Below, one piece after another: positions 27,701 to 42,700 of a stretch of DNA of 64,000 bases. The notes beneath the pieces are model-generated. The model was given only the letters and a program-made list of their open reading frames with translations. It made no database searches and was not told the origin of the DNA. The stretch is from Cyrtodaria siliqua. Taxonomy: Eukaryota; Mollusca; Bivalvia; Adapedonta; Hiatellidae. Where the stretch lies: the NCBI GenBank assembly GCA_037043455.1, contig JAWPHD010000295.1, forward strand, positions 1 through 64,000, given 5' to 3'. Numbering within the stretch: position 1 is the first letter of the stretch; each line of letters opens with the position of its first letter. Both the position numbers and the translations under genes were made by a program.

Positions 27701-30700
27701 ATACATTCATGCATTTGTTAAATCTTTTGTTTAATAAAACATTAAACTGCACATTTTATTTGTAATTGTGCTATTCCGAATACTAACAAGGTGCACCTGT
27801 AAGAGTGAAAACCAAATGGAACAGTACAATTTAAAAGTCGTGTACAAATAATTGTTAGAACAGAAACAACTACAAAGAAAAATAGAAACAGTGTATGAGA
27901 CACCACAAACATAAACGGGTTGTATTGCCTTGGAACGGTCAATGGCAAAAAAGGCCGCTGGGGGTTAAGACCAGGTAGCAGGGTACACCAAACCTCACTA
28001 TTATCCTACTGTCATACCATTATTATCCAATATTGGTGGATTTCGAACTCGTCCGAGCTTTCATTGATAGAAAAACTCGGTTTAAATTTGATTAGACGCA
28101 AACTGGAGGTGCTAGAGTGTTGACAAGACAGCAAATAGCATTTTTTATTAAAATAAGGGCAATAACTCTGTTTATTATCTGAAACTGGTATTTTTCGAAC
28201 TTTTTCGAGCACTCATTGATAGTTCGACTCTTGATAAACTTGATAATCATCGGACGCAGAATGAAGGAGCTAGAGTGTTGAAAATGCAAAATATAGCAGT
28301 TCTCATTAAATCAAGGGGCAATAAATCTGGGCCCCATTTTATGAAACAACTTACGACCATTTTGATCGTAAATCGATTTCTTAAATACTTCACTATAAAT
28401 TACACTTTTCAAACATGATTTAATTTCATATTCTTTTACATGTGATATTTTTGCACTGCGCGCACACATAATTGTCTACATTGAATGCTAAGGTGAAAAC
28501 AAGCGAATGATTTTAAAATTTGAGACTCATCGTAAGATGTTTAATAAAACAGGGCCCTGATGTTTATTATTCGAAATTAGTGGTTTTCAAACTCAGAGAT
28601 GTTATTGACATTAAGACTCTGGTTAAGTTTGGTAAAGATTAGACGCAAAATGAATGCACTAGATTGTTTAGCATTATTAAGTCCTCTGTCAGTGAGCATT
28701 TATTGATATTACAACCCTGGCCAAACCTGGTAAATACTGGACGCAAGATAAAGGTGCTAAAGTGTTGACAAGGCAAAATGTAGCATTTTTCGTTAAATAC
28801 GGGCATTAATCTGATCTTTATTACCTGATTCTGGTGTTTTTCGAACAAGTCCGAGCTTTTATCGATAGTATGATTCTATCCAAGTTTAGTTAACATCGGA
28901 CGAAAAAATAAAGGTGCTTAAATGTTGACAAGGCAAAATGTAGCAGTTTTTCATAACATAAGGACCTAACTTTGACGTTTATTATCCAATATTGGTGGTT
29001 TTCTAACTCGACCGAGCCCATAGATACATGTATAAAAATTCTGGCAAACGTTGATAAAGATCGGATGCATAATGAAGCATAAGCCAAAACGAGCTAAAAT
29101 GGTACTGCAATTGAATTTGTTATATATTTGAACTTTTGATGCCCCTTCTCCCGGGCCCCACGGAGAAAAAAAAATATACATAACTTATTATACACTGTAA
29201 TCCCAGCATAATAACGTTCATTTGAGACATAACATATGACCCACCACCCCTCCACCCACAACCCTTGGCAGACGTCTGAGTTTTAAATAAAATTATTTGA
29301 CATTTCCTTTTATCGTTCCTAGAGTATTTATAGCAAAAGTAAATATAACAAGAGGTCAATGACCTTGAAGCTCTACTGATACATTTCAGAGGAGTAGTCT
29401 CTACAAGTTGAAGGTTTTACTATATAACTCTAGGTAAACAAAGATGGCCACTGGCAGCCATGTTTAATGTCGAATCAAAATAATTTTCGAAAAGGATCAA
29501 CATCTTGTCATGCTGATCATTTCAGAAAAAATCCCATATCAATATCACTTACAGTTTTCAAGAAGTAGTCGCTACAAACTTGTTTTTAAAAATATTTGTT
29601 TAGCCATGGTGGCAATCTTGAATTTCCGGCCAACCTGAAATTGTGCTAGGATCAACTAGACATCAAGAGCAACATTCCAAGGATCAACATCATGTCATGC
29701 TGATCATTTTAGAAAAAGTCCCATATCAATATCACTTACAGTTTTCAAGAAGTAGTCGCTACAATTTTTTTTTTAAAAACCTGTTTTTAGCCATGGCGGC
29801 CATCTTGAATTTCTGGCCGACCTAAAAAAATTCTAGGATCAATTAGACATCAAGAGCAACATTCCTGTGAAGTTTCATAAAAATTCGTCAAGTAGTTTCA
29901 GAGGAGTAGTCACTACAAGTTTTAACTATATAAATCTATGTAAACAAAGATGGCCGCTAGTGGCCATGTTTAAAGTCGCATCGAAATAAATTTCGACAGG
30001 GATCAACATCATGTCATGCTGATCATTTTAAAAAAGTCCCATGTCAATATCACTTAGAATTTTCAAGAAGTAGTCGTTACAAATTTATTTATTTTAAATC
30101 TATTTTTAGCCGTGGCGGCCATCTTGAATTTCCGGCCAGCCTGAATTTTTTCTAGGATCAACTAGACATCAAGAGCAACATTCCTGTGAAGTTTCATGAA
30201 CATCCGTCAAGTAGTTTCAGAGAAGTAGTCGCTACAAGTTTTTACTATATAACTCGAGGTAAACAAAGATGGCCACTGTCAGCCATGTTTAACGTCGAAT
30301 CAAAATAATGTTCAACTAGGATCAACATCATGTCATGCCGATCATTTTAGAAAAAGTCCCATATCAATATCACTTATAGTTTTCAAGAAGTAGTCGCTAC
30401 AAACTTATTTTTTAAAAATCTATTTTTAGCTGTGGTGGCCATCTTGAATTTCTGGCCGACCTGAAAATTTTCTAGGATCAATTAGACATCAAGAGCAACA
30501 TTCCTGTAAAGTTTCATGAAAATCCGCCAAGTATTTTCAGACCAGTAGTCGCTACAAGTTTTTACTATATAACTCTATGTAAACAAAGATGGCCACTGGC
30601 AGCCATGTTTAACGTCGAATCAAAACGATTTTTGACAAGGACCAACATCATGTCATGCTGATCATTTTAGAAAAGTTCCATATCAATATCACTTATAGTT

Positions 30701-33700
30701 TTCATGAAGTAGTCTCTACAAACTTGTATTTTAAAAATCAATTTTTAGATTTGGCGGCCATCTTGGATTTCACATCAACATGAATTTTTGCTAGGATCAA
30801 CTAGACTTCATGGGCAACATTCCTGTAAAGTTTCATGAATATCTATCCAGTAGTTTCAGAGGAGTAGTCGCTACAAATAAAAGTTTACGGACGGACGACG
30901 GACACCACACCACGGCATAAGCTCTGCTGATCTCTGATCAGTAGAGCTAACAAAACTATCACATTAAACCCCCAAAAATGAAAACATCTAAGAACTGGAA
31001 AAATGGCAATCTCTACTGTCTGGTTCTTATAAAATATAAGATATACTAAGTATAATACTTATGTTCTAAAGAAATAAATGACCCAGGTCTGAATTGGTCG
31101 GTGAATAGCAAACTCGCATACGTTAATTGGTGGCCTACCTCCAAATCTTTCTTAGACTGTCCTTTATCTGCAGATATCTGTGTTTTTCCATCAACATTGT
31201 CTGTTAATAATGAGTAAAAAACATGCATGAAATGTCAAATATGATTGCAATGAAGATCATATGTCCATACCATATTAAATGTGGTTGTAGAATTTTCCAA
31301 ACGGATTCTATAGCTTTGGTTCTATTATCTACACTTTTGCAAAAAAAAAATAACAATAATCATATTAAACAACAGGTACTGCTCAACTGTGAAAGGACAT
31401 AAAAATTGCGGGTTTTGGGACAAATTTGAATAGCATTAATTTAATTATTGTTATTGCGATAGCTAGTGTGTAGTGATGACGCCTTTTCATATAGGAGTCA
31501 AAATTAAGATTCATGGTTGCATGTTAGTCATTAAATGTATATATTAACATATATTGTTAACATGTTTGATATTGGTGCTATTGATAGTTTCAGAGAAGAA
31601 ATGATTAAACGTGTTCTCGCGTGTTTGTATTTATAACAATGGCTACTGTGTAGACCTGAATTATGACTAAGGACCCAGAAAAGTTGCATGAAGATGAAAT
31701 AAGAACTTTACTTAGTGTACAGTTTTTACGAGAATCTGCTTAGCATTAGTATGAGCATTAGTAAACAGTATTTACATATGTTTTGAGCGTGCCATTTTTA
31801 ACACAGTACATTTAGAAAATAGACGAGTGATTTTGAAAGGAAAATGCATTTTTCAGTACGACATTAAAATACTTTGTAAAGTATTTCAACAGATACAATA
31901 TCTTTCGTTCTATTTATTTTTTTATTTTATAACGTTATAGTAGTTTTACCCAATACAACTCTGTCCCTACCTATGTTAATTGTTTTAATTGGTTTCCGGC
32001 TGTAAAGTATATCCGTATCCACTTCCATCTGCTTGAGTCCACTTTGACTGGTATCTGCCACGTTAACTTTTGGACTAGCTGAAGATAACAATTATCATAT
32101 AAAACAACACATGCCAGTGGTACGTCCTCAACTGTCAAATGAAATAACAATTTCGGGTTTTGGGACAAATCTGAACAGTATTAATTTAATTATTGGTCGT
32201 GTGATAGTTATCGTATAGTGATGACGCCTTTCATATAGGAGTCAAGATTAACATTCATGTTTGCATGTCAGTCATTACATGTAGTACTTGAACGAATATT
32301 TACAAGTCATACATATATTTTTAACATGTTTGATATCGGTGTTATTGATAGGTTAAGAGAATAAGTGATTGAACGTGTTCTCGCGTGTGTGTATTTACAA
32401 CAGTGGATATTGTAGAGACCTAAAGTATCACTACAGACACAGAACAGTTGCACGAACATGAAATAAGAACTTTACCTAGTGTATACGAGAAACTGTTCAA
32501 CAGTAGTAAACAGTATTCACACAAGTTTTGCAATAGAAAGCCTACATACAACGTTTTGGAACTTAACAGTGTGTATACAATCACTTCATTTACATTTTAT
32601 TTTTCTAAACGTTTTGAGTATGCACGATCGCATTTGATTTCTAAAATTTCGTTTATAAACTATACTGACCAAGTGTACCATCTTCAGTATGTTGTAAATT
32701 CTCATCTGCCTTGTTTTTGAAGTATTGTTGTAATAACCTCGCAAGTCGCTTTACACATTTATCTGCTTTTTCATCGGACTTTTCATCTGTAAATTGTGCA
32801 GTGCATCAACACAAAACATTTATGTCATAATTTTTCAGTAATTAACATGAATTAAAATAAGTATAAGTTGGATTTGTCATGAACGGGTATATACAAACGA
32901 AAGTCTGTCAAAACTCTTTTGTGATGAAATATGCTTTTAGCTAATTCGGCAAACAAATACGACAAAGACTAGCTTTCATGTGTCTTTTTTCTTTCGTTTC
33001 TACAAAGAAAGTTACGTTTTACTACGCCTTGTGATCTATTTTTTTCTGGGTTTGTTTACCAAATTTTACATAACACGTATTATATAATTCTAATAGACGG
33101 AATTATTGATGTTCCTTCACAATAAAATATATAAGTGTACAGATATTGAAATGTTTCATAAGATGTTGTGTTTGCTCATTTTTTAATCTATATTGAGTAT
33201 GTTTTGTTATAATACCATTCCAAGGAAGTTTTGTATGAATGTATGAGTTATGTTTAGTGTGCATAAAGCTGATTTTCAAACTATGGTTCAGTATATTTAT
33301 CCTAAAGAACTTCGGCTTAATAAAGAAAATATATCTGATAATAACGCTTCTTGATTTAGATCTCTCGATTGAAAATGGTAAAATAATTAGCAAAATCTAT
33401 GACAAGAGAGATGATTTTAATTTTGACATTGTTAATTATCCCCACTTGGATGGGGATGTTCCCCGAGCAACTTCTTATGGGGTGTATCTGTCTCAACTCA
33501 TTCGTTTTTCTAGAGCTTGTACTCGAGTTGAGGACTTTAATATTCGTAATCTTTGTATAACTAAAAAGTTACTCAATCAGGGTTACCGTTACCATAAACT
33601 TCGTAAAACCTTTGCAAAATTTTATTATCGTAACCCTGATCTTCTTTCCAAATATAATTGTAATTTAAGGACTCTTCTGCGACAAGGACTATCACAACCT

Positions 33701-36700
33701 GACTTCTATGGTGATGTGATTTATAAACTTCGTAAGATTCTTGGTCATGATCACTTTCATACTATCTTTGTTAAACTTGTTAAAAAGTTTATCAAAAGAG
33801 GTTATGACCCTATCATTTTGCAACGTACTGCATGCTTGGTGGTGGACCCTTTTACAGTTCGCCACTATGCTTTCCTCTTTAATTGTACGATGACCGGACA
33901 GGCTGTGGACCCTATGATGACGCCTACCTAAAGCCCATCGGGAAGGTGGCGTTTGATGTTTGTCCATGTTCGTTCTTGTCGTGCCCTTAATGGTGTATTC
34001 TCTTACTGCTCTGGCTTCTGCCAAGTCATTGAGTACCTTCATTGTGGCTTTCTAGGCTATTGTTTTTTTGTATTATATTTACACGAGCATATTTGTGTTT
34101 TACTTATATTGCCTATTGATGCTGCCTTGTTGGTTAGAGTTTAGATCATGGCGGGGATTTCTTTATTTACACTGTCCTGTTTTAATGGGATGACAGTAGG
34201 GTAAGTGTGAGGTTTGGTGCACCCTAGAACCGGTTTAAACCCCCAGTGGCCTACTTTGCCACTGACCGTTCCAAGGCGGTAGCCCTATTGTCAACCCTTT
34301 TGTATTTGTGATGTCGTTTGCATTTTTTATTACTTTTGCCTTTTCGTTTGTCTGTTTGCGTGTTTGTTTTTGTGTTTTGTGGTTGACTGTCGTCCTTGAA
34401 TGCTGCTTTCCCTGTCCGATATTTTTATCCTTATTTAGATGTCAATGGTAATATATGAACAGGTGTATCTGGCTTGTTTGTGTCAATACTATAACGCATA
34501 TACTTCGCTTAGACATGTTGTATTGCCACAGACAAGTTCAAGGGGTCTTGTCAAACGTTCTGTCAACCTTATTACATGTTAATACTATATATTTTACAGG
34601 GCCTCATCTGGGATTCGCAAATGGAGCCAAATAAGACAAAATTATTAAAGTGGCCATAAAAAAAAACTTTGGCGAATGTGATTGGCGAAAGAAATATCCA
34701 ATGTCAGCCATGAATGTTGTGTATTACTTTCCAATCTCGTCATACCCCTTAATTTTCCCTGTATAATCGCCTAATAACTCTGCCAAAATTAGCACCTCTT
34801 ATTTCCAAGTCCAGAAGGCAACACTTGTCCATGTACACACATTTGGTGTCAATTATACATTAGGCTTTGATTATAACTGACAGGATAAAATAAACCAGTG
34901 ATCAGTATAATTCTAGATAAGATGTTGTACTTGTAAACATGTACAGTATTTATTTCGAAACTGAAACATTTCCAGATTAATAAGTTTTATTTTTATGTAA
35001 AAAATTGAGTAAAATGTTTTTTTAAATATAATTTTATGATTATAATTATTACTAACTGCTTTAATCATGGGCTATACTTCATTTAAAAACACATAAAAAT
35101 AATTTCGAAAAGATTTTATGCCTTTGAGCCAATTTTGGCTCCAATGTCTCCAATTTGGCTCCAACTTTTTTCATTTGGCGAAATTAGTTGCGAAAGGAAA
35201 AAAATGGCCAGAGGAGGCCCTGATTTTACCACTGAAAATGTTAAGTAGTTACTTAGTATTTACAATCAACAAACAAGTAAATACAAATAATAGCTTTATT
35301 GTTAAATACAAAAAATAGGGGCTGGAAGTAGCAAAGTCCCGACAAAAGAAGAAGTGATAACACAAATGGCAATACAGTAAATCACAACAATATTAACCCT
35401 TAAAAGAACTTTTGATAATTTTGATAATGTGCAAAAGAAGGTGTATGGTTTGTGTAAAGGCCGTTGTTACGTTTGCTTCATGAATTGAGCAATCGTGCAT
35501 GCACAGCTGCTAGCAGTCGTGATCCATATATAAAGAAACTGGGAACTTTAGGATCTATACATATTGAGCTTATATGTTTATGGATATATATGATGTTTCT
35601 AATGTCGTTTGCCATGTTGTTCCATCGAGTAATGGATGTTACACATGCTCTGGAATTAAACATCTGTTCTTCCTGACAGGGTCTAATAGTTGTTATTGTT
35701 TCTAAGATTGTTTTGATCCACACGAGTAATGTCACGTGTAGCATTTTCATTCTTCCACTTCTACTTCTCATTTCTTCTTTGTTTCTATTTTCTACTTATA
35801 TTTATCTTATTATGAACAGTTCCTTAAGTTGCATGTTGTAGTTAATCCAGCTTAATGATACGTGTTAAGAGCAATAGCCAGTCATTATATATTTGTTAAA
35901 ACTCGATTGTAGGGAAGGTCGTTACAAACGTGGGTAGCAGTTGTGACCCGAGCCGATTGCATTGTACTTGTACATATATGTCAAAAAATATGTTTAAATC
36001 AAAATGTCATCTCCCTATGAGGTATCTCAGTATGGTCTTACAGTGTTAACGGGATGTTAATCCTATTTCCTTTCATTTCAGTTTGATTTGATTAGTTTGT
36101 TTTCAGTGATGACGATGGATGGAGTACATGTGCATACATCCATACCAATAGCATACGTCACTCAGTCCTCTAAATGGTGCATTACCAAAATGCGTAACTG
36201 TATATAAATTTGGAACTTTGATCATATTATGTGAACAAACGGATTGATATAGTCTAGAAAAAACGGATACATATTAACAGTAATTAAACGGAATGGTCAC
36301 TGGAAATGAAAAGATGTTATAAATCTAATAAATTGAACATTTTCATCAGTTTTAAATATAACTAAGACATAGACTTCAACGTTTGAAAGCATTGACATAT
36401 ACATGAAGATTTACAATTTTAATATATTACCTTTCCTCGATACAGTCCATGTTCCATCTTTTAAATTCACGTGGCAACTCTGATGCAAATCTATCCCATC
36501 AGTACTAGTTGTGTTTGAATCATCAAACCCGTCACCAAGAAGACGTCTTGTTAAAGCTGTTTTACCTACACCACAGTGTCCAACTATCATCAGCCGGATA
36601 GTGTAAGAGGCCTCGTTACCCTCAGCTAATGTCTGTTTATACAACTCTATTGATTGTTCATCCATACGAAGAATCTCTGCTGGCAATGACGGAGCTAGAA

Positions 36701-39700
36701 TAGAAGGTGATTGTTGTTCAGACAGGTGCCAAGCTTTCGCGTTGTATCATTGTGTAATTGAGTAAGTGCGAGTGTGATTTTTAAACAGCTTACAGTTGCG
36801 TTTTTTAAAATAAGGAATTATACATAATTATTTCAACCTTTCGTTCTCCATTTATTGATTTCAGTCTAAACATATACTCGTTTATATTTGTTAGTTCAAA
36901 TGACTTTTAGTATAGCATACGATAGTAGTTCTTAGTATCACGTAATAATAGGTATCACGTGGTAGTAATTTATACAAGAGGCACAGGAGGGCCTGTATTG
37001 CTTTACATGCTGTATGATGTCCATGGTTGAGGGAGACGGTGGAGGAGAGAATGGGTAGGAGTCAGTCTAATTGTGTCCATTTGTCCACGCTTTCTTTAAT
37101 GACCAAGACAACTGCATAAAATAAAATTACAAAAAAGGAGGGAGGCGGGGGTGCTATAGCGGGTGGATTGTATTCTGATCCAGTTTGTCTAGTATTAAAA
37201 TTAGAAATTCCTCGAAAACCAGGTTTTCCTTAAGCTACGTACTAAGCTTCATTCCAATATTTGTTTCCATATAAACTACATAAACGTTAAGTTTCGATTA
37301 AATATCTCACTCCTAACTGAAGTTCTTTCCCAGAAACCTTTTTTTTCTATTATTAATCACAGTTTTCCAGTGATCTCAAATGCAATACCAAGCTCCCCTT
37401 CCATATAAGCTACCTATACAGCAAGTTTTGTTCAAATATCTCATTCCTAACTAAAGTTATTGAGTGGAAAATATTTTTCTATTTATAGTAACAGTGACCT
37501 TGACCTTGAAATGCAATGCCAATCTTCCTTTCCATATTACCTACCTTCAAAGCAAGTTGTGTTCCAATATCTGATTTATAACTAGAGTTATTGAGCGGAA
37601 AGCATTTTTTCTTTTAGCAGTGACCTAGACCTTGACCTCAGTGACCCAAAATTTCTCTCCATATAAGCAACCTATACAGCAAGTTTCATTCCAATATCTC
37701 ATTCCTAATTATAATTATTTAGCGTAAACCGTTTTTCTATTTTTAGTAACAGTCACCTTGACCCCAGTGACCTCATGCAATCCCAAGCTGGATAGTTTTC
37801 AAACTCGACCGAGCTTTGATCAGTATCAGCAATCTGGCAAAGTTTGGCAAAATGGAGGCGCTAGAGTGTTGACAAGACAACATTAGCAACTTTTGTTAAT
37901 TCAAGGTCCATGTTCGGTATTACAAAGCACTTTTGAAATTGTAAGACGTTGCATATTTTTCACTGACATTAGATATTTGTTGTTTTCATATTTGGCGCCA
38001 AATACTCGTGAAAATTGGTCTAACGTCAGTTCAATTTCAGAGGAAAGCATGGGCAAGGTATGACGTAAGTTGACAACTTTTGAGTCGCGGTGCACTTTTA
38101 AAGTGCAGGGGCAGTTTTTTGTTGAATTCAAAAAATGATGTTGCTTGGACGGACGGAGCACCGGACTATTGTACAATTGTGTACGAAGGCTGGTATGATG
38201 CATACAGACACTTGCAACATGATATCGAACGTAAAACAACCAAAGAAATGTTCCAGGGCATTGATATTTAGATGTCACCTACAGATTGTGACACACAAAG
38301 TGAAAGACTTCCTCGCAACGGACCGAAGAAAGAGTGTCTCATTAATCCTACCAAAGCCGGAATAGTCATGGAACTGCCCATGCCATCGTCAACTGAGACT
38401 TCAACATGAGTAACGTTAGTGCTCGTTGGATCCTAAGGGTTCTCAGTGAACAGATAAAGAGAGAAGAGTTTCTGAACAATGTTAACGTTGCAGTGACGTC
38501 ATGAACGTCGTCAAAGTGCACCATAGTATGCAGCCAATGTATGTATGTTTACAAAATAGTACTATTTTTTTAATTCAGTGAATAACTGACTAACATTTTT
38601 CACAGTTTGTCACAAATACACAAATAACAAGACAAAATGTATGCAATTTTCGTTAATTCAAGGGCAATGACTCCGGTGTTACTGTTCTGATCTGGCTCAA
38701 GGATCAACATCATGCCATACTGATCATTTTAGGAAAAGACGCATATCAATATCACTTATAGTTTTCAAGAAGTAGTCATTACAAACTTGTTTTTTGAAAA
38801 TTTATTTTTAGCCGTGGCGGCCATCTTGAATTTCCGGCTGACCTGAAATTTTGCTAGGATCAATTAGACATCAAGAGCAACACTCCTGTGAAGTTTCATG
38901 AAAATCCGTTAAGTAGTTTCAAAGGAGTAGTCGCTACAAGTTTTTACTAAATAACTCTATGTAAACAAAGATGGCCACTGGCAGCCATGTTTAACATCAA
39001 ATCAAAACAATTTTCGACAAGGACCAACATCAGGTCATGCTGATCATTTTAGAAAAAGTCCCATATCAATATCACTTATAGTTTTCAAGAAGTAGTCGCT
39101 ACAAACTTGTTTTTTAAAAATGTATTTTTAGATTTTTACGGCCATCTTGGATTCCACATCAACATGAATTTTTGCTAGGATCAACTAGATTTCATGGGCA
39201 ACATTTCTGTAAAGTTTATGAAAATCCATTCAGTAGTTTCAGAGGAGTAGTCGCTACAAAAAAAAGTTTACGGACAGACAGACGGACGACGAACACCGCA
39301 CCACGGCATAAGCTCTGCTGATCTCTGATCAATAGAGCTAAAAACCACTTACACAGGGTTCTCAATAGACGCGTACACACGCGTTTTGACGCATGGAAAT
39401 TCAATTTGACCAAATTCTGACGCAGCTAATTTACCACCTGTGCGTTTTATGACGCGCGCGTATTTGCTTCCAACCATCAATCCAATACACATGTACCTAT
39501 TTTCGATAGTCCAAACATCACAACAATGAGCACGCGCTGCATAACAGTGATTGACACCTTACCTGATGACCTTGATCGCCTCTGGACCAATCAAATTCGC
39601 TGCTGTCGTAGCTTGTGGCACAGAGGCAGAAATAACCTGTCTGTAAATGATGACACTGTGTAATCTAATCGCTGCTATTGTGTTAATAATTTAACGATTA

Positions 39701-42700
39701 TCTTTGAAGTTTATGATGCTTTTTGCGGGTGGAGACTATTTTAACTTGATTGGATTAACTGTTTTTTGATTGCTACAGGCTTCTGATTGATTACCGGTTA
39801 ATTAGACCGAACTGAGATAAAAGAAATGCTAGCAGTCAAACATGTGAAAGATCAAATCGGCAAAAATAAAATTGACTTTTGTGTTTGTTGTTTGTTTATT
39901 TGTGTTTGTTGTTTGTAAATTTTGTTTTACGCACGTTTTAAAGAACAAAGAAATATAATTTTAATGAGGATAATTTAAATATTTATAAATCGGCTAAATG
40001 TACATAGAGCGTTTTTTAACCTGGGTTACTGTTCAGTCAAAACTTACCGGACATTACCAATTGTGATATTTTGTGCTTACATACTATTTTTGTGCTATCG
40101 AGTAACGGACTTTATTAATTTATGTATGTTCAATACACAAATGGCGCAAAGAAGTATATTTTCGTTTATGTCATCGCAGTCTACGAAACGGCCTGTTGCG
40201 GATGCACTGTCTGAGGTTGCACTGTCTGACCCCGAAGAAGCAGAAAATAAGAGAGCTTGTGTTATAATAACACAAATAACTTTTAATATATAATAACACT
40301 TATAACTTATTTTTTAATTTATTAAACAGCGTTACATAACTTTGAATCTTTGACATAATGACACATTATTGTAAAATGAAATAGTAGTTTTTTAAGTTCA
40401 AATGCATATCCTTGCACACCTTTCTTGGCAATAAAATATTTACAGAATTCACTAAAATTAGTTATTAAAGGATGTTTTATAAAACGGCGCTTCGACTTGT
40501 TTGATTTATATTTGACTTTTGACATTTCAATTTTGACCCTTGGGATTTTTGAGCCAAGGGTCATATGACTCTTCCCTTTTAAAGTCTATTGCGAACCCTG
40601 CTTACATATGTCTCAGATAGAAAATCTAAGCATGTCTATTTAGTGGCTTTCCATTTCACTGTTGTGAAAATGATTGTCATGTAAGTATGCACAATCATTT
40701 GTTTGTTTGTATGGTGTTTTAGGTCATTTTCAACACATGCAAGGTTATACATGACGGTCTATTTTGTTTGTGGTGGACAGGGTCTTCCCCAGGTGCTTTT
40801 AGCACAGCGGGGCCACTGTGCCTGATTTCCATAAACCTATCTCCCTCGGTGCCTACAAAGCTGGTGCCTACAAAGCTGCCTGCCTACAAAGCTGCCGCTG
40901 TGCTTTGATCTTATTAGACAGCCCCTGATTTTGTACAGATCAACTGTCTGGTAATTAGATCACCCTATATATATCACTCCACACTTGAACACCTATGAAT
41001 CAGCAGGGGTAACCTTTGTTTGTGTAGTGTAACAAACACATCATCACTGGTTTGCAGGTGTTGTAAAATAGTGCACAGTTCCTGACAATGTGTAAACCAT
41101 TAGTTGTTTTCACTTATAATGGCATTGGCAGTTATCCTATGTATGTGTATAGGTGTTTTACCATTAGCGTTCATATGGGTTGCCTAATTTGCATATTTTT
41201 AAATAATGTATCCCATTTTGTCAAAATCATTTAACAGTTTGTTTTTTAAATAATGAAGAACAAAGTATAAATGTGTTTTTTAACAAGAGGTCAATGACCT
41301 TAAAGCTCTACTGATTGATTTTGATTTCAGGAAGTAGTCGCTACAGACTTGTTTTTTGAAAAATTATTTTAAGCCGTGGCGGCCATCTTGAATTTCCGGC
41401 CGACCTGAAATTTTGCTAGGATCAATTAGACATCAAGAGCAACACTCCTGTGAAGTTTCATGAAAATCCGTCAAGTAGTTTCACAGGAATAGTCGCTAAA
41501 AGTTTTCATTATATAACTCTATGTAAACAAAGATGGCCGCTGACAGCCATGTTTAACGTCGAATCAAAATAATGTTTGACTCTGATAACCATCATGTCAT
41601 GCTGATCATTTTACAAAAAGTCCCATATCAGTATCACTTATAGTTTTCAAGACGTAGTCGCTACAAACTTCTTTTTTATAAAATCTAATTTTAGCTATGT
41701 CGGCCATCTTGAATTTCTGGCTGATCTGAAATTTTGCTAGGATCAATTAAACATTAAGAGCAACATTCCTGTAAAGTTTCATGAAAATCTGCCAAGTAGT
41801 TTCAAAGGATTAGTCGTTACAAGTTTTTACTATATAAACTCTATGTAAACAAAGATGGCCACTGGCAGCCATGTTTAACGTTGAATCAAAACAATTTTTG
41901 ACAAGGACCAACATCATGTCATGCTGATCATTTTACAAAAAGTCCAATATGAATATCACTTATAGTCTTCAAGTAGTAGTCGCTACAAACTTGTATTTTG
42001 AAAATCTATTTTTAGCCATGGCAGCCATCTTGAATTTCCGGGCGACCTAAAATTTTGCTAGGATCAATTAGACATCAAGAGCAACATTCCTGTGAAGTTT
42101 CATGAAAATCCGTCAAGTAGTTCCAGAGGAGTAGTCGCTACAAGTTTTCATCATATAACTCTATGTAAACAAAGATGGCCACTGGCAGCCATGTTTAACG
42201 TCGAATCAAAATAATGTTTGACTCTGACAACAATCATGTCATGCTGATCATTTTACAAAAAGTCCCATATCAATATCACTTATAGTTTTCAAGACGTAGT
42301 CGCTACAAACTTCTTTTTTAAAAATCTATTTTTAGCTGTGGGGGCCATCTTGAATTTCTGGCCGATCTGAAATTTTGCTAGGATCAATAAGACATTAAGA
42401 GCAAAATTCCTGTAAAGTTTCATGAAAATCCATTCAGTAGTTTCAGAGAAGAAGACGCTACAAAAAAATGTTTACGGACAGACGGACAGACGGACGCCGC
42501 ACCACGGCATAAACTCTGCTGATCTCTGATCAGTAGAGCTAAAAATTAGAAAGAAAAATACTTATTCTTTTAATAAAGGAAGGTAATTAAAATAGTCATT
42601 TTATTAATATTTTATATTAGGTTTAAGTATAGAGAAACACTACTGAATACATGTAAATAAAAAAAACTTGCAGACATGTTGACATTTGTTAATGGTTTGG

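Noticed and set aside
32448..32720. 90-codon plus frame overlapping ROCO exon 4
   Set aside because: Antisense to an exon supported by splice sites and phase; no motif of its own.
33239..33350. Use of ATG 33239 as start of the RT ORF
   Set aside because: Retroposon homology starts at about 33278 in another frame; the upstream codons are flanking DNA.
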